From Nitrososphaerota archaeon (GTDB lineage Archaea; Thermoproteota; Nitrososphaeria; Nitrososphaerales; CADDZS01): a stretch of DNA of 10,372 nt. Position numbers and translations under genes: made by a program. A model generated the notes under the pieces. That model had not been told where the DNA came from, did not search any database, and saw only the letters and a program-made list of their open reading frames with translations. Location of the stretch: positions 1 through 10,372 of the forward strand of contig JAPCJV010000028.1 of assembly GCA_027886785.1 (NCBI GenBank). The letters are read 5' to 3'. Below, piece after piece: positions 1 through 5,956 of this stretch (positions within the stretch are counted from its first letter, which is position 1; every line of letters starts with the position of its first letter).

Positions 1-242
1 AAAATCGGGTACCCATTGTGGCCCCCAACCCCTATCTCGCCAACAGAGTTCCGGGGGAGAGCGGTATCATCGGTTTGAAGTACGAAAAAGTCCAGGGAAT
101 CATGCAGATCCATGAAGTGGCAAACGGAGGGAAAGGGAAGAAAGTGATTCGCTCCAAACTCGTTTTCGACGATGATATTGCCGCCCAGAGAGAGGAACGA
201 CTGAACGAGAGAAAGCCGACCGCTTATTTCGGTATCGCATGA
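1..242 (+). CDS. C-terminal end of an unrecognised protein (partial)
   Basis: The frame is open from the left edge to the TGA at 240-242, so about 79 C-terminal residues are visible. A GTG at 18 could be a start, but codons before it (reading NRVPI) stay open to the edge, so a gene entering from the left is more likely. The composition looks coding: a proline-rich VAPNPYLANRVPGESG stretch, then IGLKYEKVQGIMQIHE, a glycine/lysine turn (ANGGKGKKVIR), an acidic LVFDDD and a charged helix. No catalytic motif, membrane segment or known domain is recognised. It ends 8 bases before the first ArsR-type operator and is probably a separate transcription unit from the regulator. No function is assigned. 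Confidence 0.6.
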   Translation, partial: NRVPIVAPNPYLANRVPGESGIIGLKYEKVQGIMQIHEVANGGKGKKVIRSKLVFDDDIAAQREERLNERKPTAYFGIA

Positions 243-249
243 TGCCAGA

Positions 250-270
250 GTTAACTAAACGGCTAAATAT
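250..270 (+). promoter_or_regulatory. ArsR-type operator overlapping TATA box, copy 1
   Basis: The site TTAACTAAACGGCTAAATAT at 251-270 matches the copy before the SnoaL gene at 18 of 20 positions. It is an imperfect palindrome: TTAAC at 251-255 faces GCTAA at 262-266 with one mismatch. Its right half (GCTAAATAT, 262-270) also looks like an archaeal TATA box and ends 26 bases before the TTG start of the ArsR gene, which fits a leaderless transcript. A repressor bound here would exclude TBP/TFB, giving autoregulation. The assignment to the neighbouring ArsR protein is an inference. Confidence 0.6.
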
Positions 271-296
271 GTAATTGCAGAATTGTTTCAGAACAA

Positions 297-695
297 TTGA
301 AAGTGCCGAGAAAGGCTAGTTCAGAACTAAAAGCGGTCTATTCCAAAAAATATTTGAAAGATCTCCACTCCGGCGATTTGGATCTGACTTTTTCTGCGCT
401 GGGAGATCCGACTCGAAGGCACATCCTGGCGATCCTTTCGAAAGGTACGCAATCGGTGACGGAACTCGCGAAGCCCTTTTCGATCAGTCTCCCGGCAATC
501 TCGAAGCACTTGGATGTTTTGGAAAAAGCGGGGCTTATCGTTCGCGAAAGGAAAGGAAAATTTCTTCACTGTCATCTAAATGCGACTCCTCTCGCCAGGA
601 CGGCGGGATGGATCGCTAATTATAAGTCCATTTGGGAAAAACAACTGGACTTTCTTGACGACTACTTGACGCAAGAAAGGAAGTCTGGCAAATGA
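297..695 (+). CDS. ArsR-family winged-helix transcriptional regulator
   Basis: This 132-residue protein is a DNA-binding repressor of the ArsR/SmtB fold. Residues 29-47 (LDLTFSALGDPTRRHILAI) form the typical first helix pair. The helix-turn-helix covers about 53-79 (SVTELAKPFSISLPAISKHL, then DVLEKAGL), and the wing is VRERKGKFLHC at 82-92. The C-terminal helix WIANYKSIWEKQLDFLDDYL is typical of the ArsR subgroup that partners SRPBCC proteins. The ELCVCDL metal-binding motif is absent, so metal sensing is unlikely and the signal is unknown. The TTG start at 297 lies about 30 bases downstream of the TATA/operator; a GTG at 303 is an alternative, and no in-frame ATG occurs in the N-terminal part. 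Its TGA overlaps the ATG of the next gene (ATGA), indicating translational coupling. Confidence 0.88.
   Translation: MKVPRKASSELKAVYSKKYLKDLHSGDLDLTFSALGDPTRRHILAILSKGTQSVTELAKPFSISLPAISKHLDVLEKAGLIVRERKGKFLHCHLNATPLARTAGWIANYKSIWEKQLDFLDDYLTQERKSGK
676..683 (+). promoter_or_regulatory. Shine-Dalgarno-like site for the SRPBCC gene
   Basis: AAAGGAAG ends 8 bases before the ATG at 692, inside the end of the ArsR coding sequence. It is the clearest purine-rich ribosome site noticed in the window and serves an internal cistron. Genes that start a transcript here appear to lack one. This leaderless-first, SD-internal split is common in archaea. Confidence 0.5.
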
Positions 696-1132
696 TTGAA
701 CCTCAGAGCGAAATGCTGAGCATAAGGAGAGTTTTCGCGGCGCCTCCCGAAAAGGTGTATCGCGCTTGGACTGATCCCGAAGCCCTGAAAAGGTGGTGGC
801 GTGTTGCGGAAAACTGGACCACGTCGTTCGTGGAAGTAGACCTGCGAGTCGGTGGAAAATTTGCATTGGCCACAAAGCCTCCGGCTGGGGAGCTGCATGT
901 TGTCCGAGGGGAGTACCTGGAGATTGATCCTCAAAGAAGGCTTGTCTATACATGGCAGGTGGAGGGAAAGGACGAAGAGACGAATTTCGTGGAAGTGCAG
1001 TTCCGAAGTCTTGGCGAGAATTCGACAGAATTGCTGATCTTCCATCGTCAATTAACGAAGCGGTCCGCGGAGAATTCCGAAATCGGCTGGATGGGAGTTC
1101 TCGTCAGCCTGAAGTCACTCGTCGAGACATAA
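692..1132 (+). CDS. SRPBCC / AHSA1-like (START-fold) protein
   Basis: This 146-residue single-domain protein is of the activator-of-Hsp90-ATPase-1-like SRPBCC family, a fold with a deep hydrophobic ligand cavity. The opening FAAPPEKVYRAWTDPEALKR followed by WW is the family signature. A VDLRVGGKFAL strand and the closing GWMGVLVSLKSLVET helix match the family's start and end, so it looks full length. Such proteins often sit next to an ArsR regulator lacking a metal site, and the 4-base ATGA overlap with the ArsR gene fits that pairing. In these pairs the SRPBCC protein may bind a small hydrophobic ligand or catalyse a small-molecule step; neither can be read from the sequence. The start is fixed by the overlap and the AAAGGAAG upstream. 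Confidence 0.85.
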   Translation: MIEPQSEMLSIRRVFAAPPEKVYRAWTDPEALKRWWRVAENWTTSFVEVDLRVGGKFALATKPPAGELHVVRGEYLEIDPQRRLVYTWQVEGKDEETNFVEVQFRSLGENSTELLIFHRQLTKRSAENSEIGWMGVLVSLKSLVET

Positions 1133-1140
1133 AGAATATC

Positions 1141-1162
1141 ATTTAACTAAATGGTTAAATAT
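1141..1162 (+). promoter_or_regulatory. ArsR-type operator overlapping TATA box, copy 2
   Basis: ATTTAAC (1141-1147) and GTTAAAT (1154-1160) are perfect 7-base inverted arms separated by 6 bases. The 20-base core at 1143-1162 differs from copy 1 (251-270) at only two positions. GTTAAATAT at 1154-1162 doubles as a TATA box and ends 24 bases before the ATG at 1187, nearly the same spacing as copy 1 to the ArsR start. This predicts a separate leaderless promoter for the SnoaL gene under the same regulator. Confidence 0.65.
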
Positions 1163-1186
1163 CGTCTGTTCTTATTTTTTGAACCT

Positions 1187-1615
1187 ATGAACAATACCGT
1201 TGAAGGAAACAAATCCATAGTCAGCATGTTCATTGAAGAATTCAAGAACAAGGCAAATCACAATATTGTGGACGAATTGTGTGCTCCAGACTTCGTGAAT
1301 AACTTTCTAGATCCGCGAATCCCCAACAATCGCGAAGGGTTCAAAATGCTAGGCCGCTCAGTCGCGAGCGCATTCCCAGACGTGCATGTGACGGTGTTGG
1401 ATCTGGTGGCTGAAGGCGACCGAGTAGTAGAGCGCAATACGGTACGTGCTACACACACCGGCGAATTCAATGGCATTCCGCCCACCGGAAAAAAAGTAGT
1501 GTGGACTGAGATCGATATGTACAGACTTTCGAACGGCAAGATCGTGGAGATGTGGCCAGAAATCGATATGCTGAGCTTACTCACTCAGATCGGGGCAATA
1601 CCGATGCCCAGTTGA
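1187..1615 (+). CDS. SnoaL-like (NTF2-fold) ester-cyclase-type protein
   Basis: This is a 142-residue protein of the SnoaL/ester-cyclase branch of the NTF2-like superfamily. Family features in order are an N-terminal helix NKSIVSMFIEEFKNKANHN, ELCAPDFVNNF, a REGFKMLGRSVASAFPDVHV segment, LVAEGDRVVERNTVRATHTG, the GIPPTGKKVVW turn and IDMYRLSNGKIVEMWPEID before a short C-terminal helix. SnoaL proteins include polyketide cyclases, but many archaeal and bacterial relatives have no known substrate, so function stays open. An in-frame ATG at 1151 lies inside the operator/TATA element and would add residues reading MVKYRLFLFFEP, unlike the family; the ATG at 1187 is preferred. The second operator links it to the ArsR/SRPBCC pair. 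Confidence 0.82.
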   Translation: MNNTVEGNKSIVSMFIEEFKNKANHNIVDELCAPDFVNNFLDPRIPNNREGFKMLGRSVASAFPDVHVTVLDLVAEGDRVVERNTVRATHTGEFNGIPPTGKKVVWTEIDMYRLSNGKIVEMWPEIDMLSLLTQIGAIPMPS

Positions 1616-1628
1616 AGCCCTGATCCCC

Positions 1629-2026
1629 TCACACTTTCCAGTCTAGCAACTCTATCCAATTGCCCTCGAGATCCTTCACATAAACGTCGATGACGCCCTT
1701 TGCCTGTTTTGGGCGAAAGTGCAGGTTTTGCTCCCTTTCTCACTAGCTCATAGAACGCTTTTTCGATGTTGCCTTCTCCGACGGCAAAGGTCAAGTGATC
1801 TAAAGCTTCTCCCCTCGTAAAGGCGGAATAGAATTTGCTGGTCTTGGGGAACCAGTTGGGTTCGAGCTCCTGATTGGATCCGGGAGTTCCTCAGGGCAAC
1901 GTAGATTCCACCGTGAGGAGTTTTTCCTTTCCTCACAATCTTCATGCCGAAAACCTTTGAATAGAAAGCGATCGCTTTGTTGATGTTTTTGACCCTTATT
2001 CCGGTATAGGCGAATCTCGTTTTCAT
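1629..2026 (-). pseudogene. VOC / glyoxalase-like protein gene with two frameshifts
   Basis: Read on the minus strand from the ATG at 2026, frame one gives MKTRFAYTGIRVKNINKAIA, then FYSKVFGMKIVRKG and GIYVALR, a classic VOC beta-alpha-beta start. Near 1880-1890 the homology moves by one extra base to a frame reading TPGSNQELEPNWFPK, then EALDHLTFAVGEGNIEKAF. Near 1695-1705 it moves by one extra base again to KGVIDVYVKDLEGNWIELLD, ending WKV and TGA at 1629-1631. Spliced together this is a full-length protein of about 130 residues with the usual PxGNxIEL-like ending (EGNWIELLD). Each break costs one surplus base (net +2), so the gene as written cannot make the protein. It is a recent pseudogene or an assembly error. 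It is convergent with the SnoaL gene and its substrate is unknown. Confidence 0.75.
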
Positions 2027-2125
2027 CTTCTTGTCCTATTTGCGGGTCTAATAAGGGAGATTTAACAGACGTTGCAATTAATATGCTCCCATGGTCGCGA
2101 CGATCGCCCCAAACTAATTACCGAA

Positions 2126-2281
2126 TGACGGATCGTAGAAAAATTTCAGGGGATTGATGGCCGCGAGTACTACAGAAAGACTGTACTCGGGGAGCACCTC
2201 CATACTCTTCTCAAAAACCACGAGTACTTGGGAAGCTTGTTTGAGGAACTTATCAGAGACCGTCTAAAGACCGGAACTTAA
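2126..2281 (+). pseudogene. Start-less short ORF, probable gene remnant
   Basis: From the TGA at 2126-2128 to the TAA at 2279-2281 one frame reads RIVEKFQGIDGREYYRK, TVLGEHLHTLLKNHEYLG, SLFEELIRDRLKTGT. It has a coding look, with amphipathic helix pattern and few rare residues. No ATG, GTG or TTG precedes the body of the ORF; the only TTG is late. Removing one G from GGGG at 2149-2152 would join it to an ATG at 2125 in another frame, giving a 51-residue product (MTDRRKISG then IDGREYY). It could be the C-terminal stub of a decayed gene or a small gene with an error. No family is recognised. It lies in the gap between the broken VOC gene and the Gfo/Idh gene. Confidence 0.35.
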
Positions 2282-2304
2282 ATCTCGTTCAGCGAAGAGG
2301 TACC

Positions 2305-3312
2305 TCAAATCTTGACCGGAGCGTGTCGTTGGACTGACTCTGCACACGCGAGCCCGATCTCGACTGCCTTCAACCCGTCTTCCCCTTGTACCTTTGGCGT
2401 TCTGTTTGAGAGAACGCAATCTGCAAAGTCCACCAATTCGTCACGGTACGCCTGCCCAAATCTTTCCTGGAACGTCATCGGAAGATCTTCGCTCAGGTTG
2501 TCGCTTCTTATGATTCTCGCGCCCGAATTGTGTCCCATGCCGACAAAGGCCACAGCTTTGGTTCCGAAGACCTCTGCCCTAACATCGTATCCGTATACTG
2601 TATATTGACAGGAGTCCACATGGGCAAGAGCTCCGTTCGACAGAGTAAGAGTTACAAGGACCGTATCAAATCCACCCAACGGCTTCAATTGATCATACAC
2701 GATGTTAACCGCCTCCGCGTATACTTCGGTAACCTCTGACCTGCTCAGATAGCGAATGGCGTCAAAGTCGTGACTGCACGTGTCGAGCCAGATACCGCCA
2801 CTCAGTTTGGGATCAATCGACCAGCCCTGGACGTTGGCGGGAGGGTCTCTCGTCGCGGAATTTACGATCATGATTTTTCCCAGATCCCCTGCAGTGATCG
2901 CTTTCTCAATTTTCACAAAGGCGTGGTCAAACCTTCTCTGGTATCCCACCTGCAGCTTGATGCCGGCTCTTTTCGCCTCTCCAATCATATCCTCGCAATC
3001 TTTCACCGTTAGCGCCATGGGCTTTTCCACGAAGATGTGTTTCCCCTTTCTCGCCGCCGAGGCCACCATGTCCTTTTTCAGGAAAGTGGGTGCCGCGATC
3101 ACGATCGCCTCGACATCCTTGTTATCGAGCATTTCATGATAATCTGCATAGATCTTGTCGATTCCCAGTTTCTTCCCCATTTCGTTTGCAGCACTTACGA
3201 AAGAGTCTGCAATTCCCACAAGTGTCACGTTGGGAATATTCTTCGCCAAATTTTCAGCGTGAAGTCTGCCAATAGCTCCAACGCCGATTATGCCAACACC
3301 CAGTTTCTTCAT
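2305..3312 (-). CDS. Gfo/Idh/MocA-family oxidoreductase, inositol-dehydrogenase-like
   Basis: This 335-residue NAD(P)-dependent sugar or polyol dehydrogenase has a Rossmann domain opening with GVGIIGVGAIGRLHAENLAK (GxGxxG class at residues 9-14). The EKP motif (96-98) supplies the catalytic lysine K97. The second domain holds GGIWLDTCSHDFDAIRYL at 172-189, giving the D177 and H181 dyad. The EKP and GGxxxDxxxHDxD pattern and the preceding RDPP segment resemble myo-/scyllo-inositol 2-dehydrogenases (IolG), though the substrate cannot be proved. The frame is open further upstream to an ATG at 3441, but those 43 residues look non-family, so the ATG at 3312 next to MKKLGVGII is chosen. It is divergent from the MmsA-like gene and the two may share the 3381-3388 promoter region. 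Confidence 0.88.
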   Translation of the reverse strand: MKKLGVGIIGVGAIGRLHAENLAKNIPNVTLVGIADSFVSAANEMGKKLGIDKIYADYHEMLDNKDVEAIVIAAPTFLKKDMVASAARKGKHIFVEKPMALTVKDCEDMIGEAKRAGIKLQVGYQRRFDHAFVKIEKAITAGDLGKIMIVNSATRDPPANVQGWSIDPKLSGGIWLDTCSHDFDAIRYLSRSEVTEVYAEAVNIVYDQLKPLGGFDTVLVTLTLSNGALAHVDSCQYTVYGYDVRAEVFGTKAVAFVGMGHNSGARIIRSDNLSEDLPMTFQERFGQAYRDELVDFADCVLSNRTPKVQGEDGLKAVEIGLACAESVQRHAPVKI

Positions 3313-3380
3313 TACTTTTCGGCCGACACGCTCGCTACGAAGCTCTATAGAGTTATCCGAATCCGTCAGATGCCTCACGC

Positions 3381-3388
3381 TATAAATA
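3381..3388. promoter_or_regulatory. TATA box in the divergent dehydrogenase region
   Basis: TATAAATA on the plus strand (TATTTATA on the minus) is a strong archaeal TATA match. It lies 52 bases before the ATG at 3441 of the MmsA-like gene and 68 bases before the ATG at 3312 of the Gfo/Idh gene. Either or both could use it with short 5' leaders of roughly 30-50 bases; the direction is not decided by the sequence. Confidence 0.5.
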
Positions 3389-3440
3389 GGAACGAAGTGT
3401 GAATTTTCCCACGATGTAAAAATTGTCCCGTACTTCTTCA

Positions 3441-4904
3441 ATGTTGAAAAATTCTCAAACGCTAAAGCTTCTGGTTAATGGCGAATGGAAAGATAGCAAA
3501 TCCGGCGAATTCCATCCTGCCTACAATCCGTCCACCGGGGAAGTCATTGCAAACATTCCGTACGTTTCCAAGGAAGAAGTACGCATTGCCGTGAACGCGG
3601 CACAGCAGGCGTTTCCAAAGTGGGGCAACCTACCGATCATGGAGCGGGTAAAGTACCTTTTCAAAATGAAGCAGGCATTCGACAACCATTCAGAGGATCT
3701 TGCCCGGATAAATTCCGAGAACCACGGAAAGACGATTGTCGAGAGCCGCGGCGACGTAAGGAGGGCGATGGATAACATAGAGTCCGCGATCTCCGTCGCA
3801 TACACTCTCGCCAAAGGGGAGACACTGGATCAGATTGCAAACGACATCGACGAATCCATGGTGAAGGAGCCACTCGGCGTGTTCGGGATTATCTGCCCGT
3901 TCAATTTCCCGCTGATGATTCCTTTCTGGTTTATTCCGTATGCGATCGTGTTGGGCGATACGCTCGTGGTGAAGCCGAGCGAGATCACTCCCGTTCCCAT
4001 GGATCTCGCGACAAAGATCATTCAGGAAGAGGTGAAACTCCCGCCCGGAGTCTTGAACATTATTCACGGAGGCAGAGAGGCCTCTGAAGCTTTGATTTCC
4101 CACGAGGATGTGCAGGGCATCGCTTTCGTGGGTTCAACGCCTGTCGCAAAGCAGGTGTATAGACTCGCAGGCGAGCATGGCAAGAGAGCACTCGTCAACG
4201 GGGGCGCGAAAAATCCGATCGTGGTGATGCCCGATGCGGATCTTGAAATGTCGATCCCCGCGGTCGTCTCTTCGTTCTTTGGGAATGCGGGGCAAAGGTG
4301 CCTAGCCGGTGCAAACCTGGTTACTGTGGGAGAGATTCACGACAAGGTACTCTCCAAATTCAAGACTGCATCCTCCAAGCTCAACATAGGTAACGCCCTA
4401 AATGAGCAAACGGAAATGGGTCCAGTGGTTTCCAAGAACGCAAAGCAGAGAATTTTGGGAAACATTGAGCAGGGAATGGACGAAGGGGCAAAGCCTGTAC
4501 TCGACGGCCGAAGTGTCACTATCTCGGAATTCCCGGAAGGGTACTACCTTGGTCCCACTATTTTTGACGACGTCTCACCCGATATGAAACTCGCGAAGCA
4601 GGAGATCTTCGGGCCCGTGGCAAGCACCATCCATGAAGACAGCCTCGATGCGGCAATCGAGTTCATCAACGGAAACACGAAATTCGGAAACATGGCGAGC
4701 ATTTTCACCACGAGCGGAAAAGCTGCAAGAGAATTCAGGCGGAGGGTAAATGCGGGCAACATCGGAATTAACATTGGAGTCGCCTCGCCCGCGGGGAATT
4801 TTCCCTTCGGAGGCCGGCGGGAGTCCTTCTACGGAATATTGCACGCCCAGATCGATACGGTCGAATTTTTCACGGACAAGAAGGTCATCATTTCCAGATG
4901 GTAG
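3441..4904 (+). CDS. mmsA: CoA-acylating methylmalonate-semialdehyde dehydrogenase
   Basis: This 487-residue aldehyde dehydrogenase of the MMSDH/IolA type converts (methyl)malonate semialdehyde plus CoA and NAD to propionyl- or acetyl-CoA. Visible marks are LLVNGEWKDS at the N terminus, SRGDVRRA near 102-109, GIICPFNFPLMIP (149-161), FVGSTPVAK (229-237), NGGAKNPIVVMPDAD (253-267) and NAGQRCLA with the nucleophile C287. The usual ALDH general-base glutamate (LELGGK) is replaced by VNGGAKN, a hallmark of the CoA-dependent group. The ending PFGGRRESFYGILHAQ plus FFTDKKVIISRW also matches that group and not non-acylating ALDHs. A TTG at 3423 would add six residues; the ATG at 3441 is preferred from family alignment. 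It is divergent from the IolG-like gene. MmsA acts in valine and inositol breakdown, and the context favours the latter. Confidence 0.85.
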   Translation: MLKNSQTLKLLVNGEWKDSKSGEFHPAYNPSTGEVIANIPYVSKEEVRIAVNAAQQAFPKWGNLPIMERVKYLFKMKQAFDNHSEDLARINSENHGKTIVESRGDVRRAMDNIESAISVAYTLAKGETLDQIANDIDESMVKEPLGVFGIICPFNFPLMIPFWFIPYAIVLGDTLVVKPSEITPVPMDLATKIIQEEVKLPPGVLNIIHGGREASEALISHEDVQGIAFVGSTPVAKQVYRLAGEHGKRALVNGGAKNPIVVMPDADLEMSIPAVVSSFFGNAGQRCLAGANLVTVGEIHDKVLSKFKTASSKLNIGNALNEQTEMGPVVSKNAKQRILGNIEQGMDEGAKPVLDGRSVTISEFPEGYYLGPTIFDDVSPDMKLAKQEIFGPVASTIHEDSLDAAIEFINGNTKFGNMASIFTTSGKAAREFRRRVNAGNIGINIGVASPAGNFPFGGRRESFYGILHAQIDTVEFFTDKKVIISRW

Positions 4905-4913
4905 CGCTTTAGC

Positions 4914-4925
4914 TTCCTATTTTTT
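4914..4925 (+). terminator. T-run terminator after mmsA
   Basis: Six consecutive T residues at 4920-4925 lie about 15 bases beyond the mmsA stop codon, with no strong hairpin before them. Archaeal RNA polymerase terminates at such T-runs. The gap between the convergent mmsA and IolE-like genes fits a terminator. Confidence 0.35.
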
Positions 4926-5048
4926 CGAGTACCTTTGCGCCGGTATTCGTGAACCCTATCTGATAATACAGGCAGTACGATGGGATAAGGACAGTACCTA
5001 AGTAATTAACGAATTTCAATATCAAAGATCCAGAAAAGCAGATACTCG

Positions 5049-5798
5049 CTATAGCAGTTGGACTAAATCCATTACCCTCTCGAAGCCTTCCCGAGCCAGC
5101 TCTTCCGGTTTCTTTCCTCTCGCAGAATCGAGCTCGAGCATAAGGGTACCTTTGTATCGTACCTCGCTCAGCGCTTCCATAACTATCTTGAAGTCGACGA
5201 TGCCGCTGCCGACATTGACAAAATCTTTCGAAAAGGAAACTCGGCTCTTGGGCACTTTCGCGCGCAGATCTTTCAGATGAACTAAAGCGATCTGATTGCG
5301 AAATCTTCTAATGAAATTCGCCGAGTCAATATCCATTGCTCTGGCATGCGCCGTGTCAAAGCACAACTTCAAGCCCTCAATCCTTTCCAGGGCTTCGGCT
5401 ACCTGTTCTTCCGTCTCAAAACAGGTCTTCAGGTGGTTGTGGAGGGCGGGAATTACGGAGGATTTATTCGCGAGTTTAGAAAACTTCTCCAAACGCTTTA
5501 GAGCTTCACGGAATTTTTTCTCCCTTCGCACTACCACCCAAAGTAGTGGGGTCCGAGATTCTGCCGCCCACTCCACTTCCGATTCTAACATTCCGGAATA
5601 AGACCCCGCATTTTCTAACGCATGATCTCGAAGCAGGGGTGGAATTCTTGAAGGATCCTTGAGAAGCTCTTTGGGGAGAAATTTGGTTTCAAAACCGATG
5701 CCGTCGTATCCGATCCCTTTTACTTGCGATAAGACTTCCCTGAAATCGTCAATAGTGTGCAATTTGCCCCAGAGGATTGTCGCGATCGCAGTTTTCAC
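5049..5798 (-). CDS. IolE-like sugar isomerase/dehydratase (AP-endonuclease-2 TIM barrel)
   Basis: This 249-residue TIM-barrel protein belongs to the xylose-isomerase-like family that includes 2-keto-myo-inositol dehydratase (IolE), sugar epimerases and hydroxypyruvate isomerase. Strand-end motifs are YDGIGFETKF (31-40), IPALHNHLKTCFETEEQV (116-133), LKLCFDTAHA (143-152), LVHLKD (172-177), VNVGSG (194-199) and LMLELDSA (219-226). D148, H174 and E222 are the likely metal ligands. The His-Asn-His segment followed by a T..ET run resembles the H-x-H of IolE rather than the Glu-x-His common in sugar-phosphate isomerases. The start is GTG at 5798 (MKTAIATILWG), which begins the first barrel strand. 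It lies on the same strand as the cyclase upstream but 158 bases away, so it probably has its own promoter. The substrate is not established. Confidence 0.8.
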   Translation of the reverse strand: MKTAIATILWGKLHTIDDFREVLSQVKGIGYDGIGFETKFLPKELLKDPSRIPPLLRDHALENAGSYSGMLESEVEWAAESRTPLLWVVVRREKKFREALKRLEKFSKLANKSSVIPALHNHLKTCFETEEQVAEALERIEGLKLCFDTAHARAMDIDSANFIRRFRNQIALVHLKDLRAKVPKSRVSFSKDFVNVGSGIVDFKIVMEALSEVRYKGTLMLELDSARGKKPEELAREGFERVMDLVQLL

Positions 5799-5828
5799 GG
5801 ATGTTCAGACGCAATTTTTTTGTTAGTG

Positions 5829-5843
5829 AAGTTAAACGTATAG
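5829..5843 (-). promoter_or_regulatory. Possible TATA region for the IolE-like gene
   Basis: On the minus strand this reads CCTATACGTTTAACT. The GTTTAAC part is centred about 36 bases before the GTG start, compatible with a leaderless or very short-leader transcript. It is weaker than the other TATA boxes in the window. Confidence 0.3.
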
Positions 5844-5956
5844 GCGTTTTACAGTTCAAAATTGGAGACAATGGATTGTAGCGTTTCTTGCTTCATTAGG
5901 AATCCCTCCATCAGGAACCTTCGATCGAACACAAAAATTCCGCAAAAGTAATTTTT

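Noticed and set aside
1151..1186. Upstream in-frame ATG of the SnoaL gene
   Set aside because: It lies within the predicted operator/TATA element, and the added residues do not fit the family; the ATG at 1187 is at the leaderless distance.
2083..2155. Short frame from the ATG at 2083 (MLPWSRRSPQTNYR...)
   Set aside because: It stops after 24 codons and its arginine/proline-rich start does not look coding; only its last part may belong to the remnant ORF.
3313..3441. N-terminal extension of the Gfo/Idh protein
   Set aside because: The 43 extra residues precede the normal MKKLGVGIIGVG start of the Rossmann fold and overlap the likely divergent promoter.
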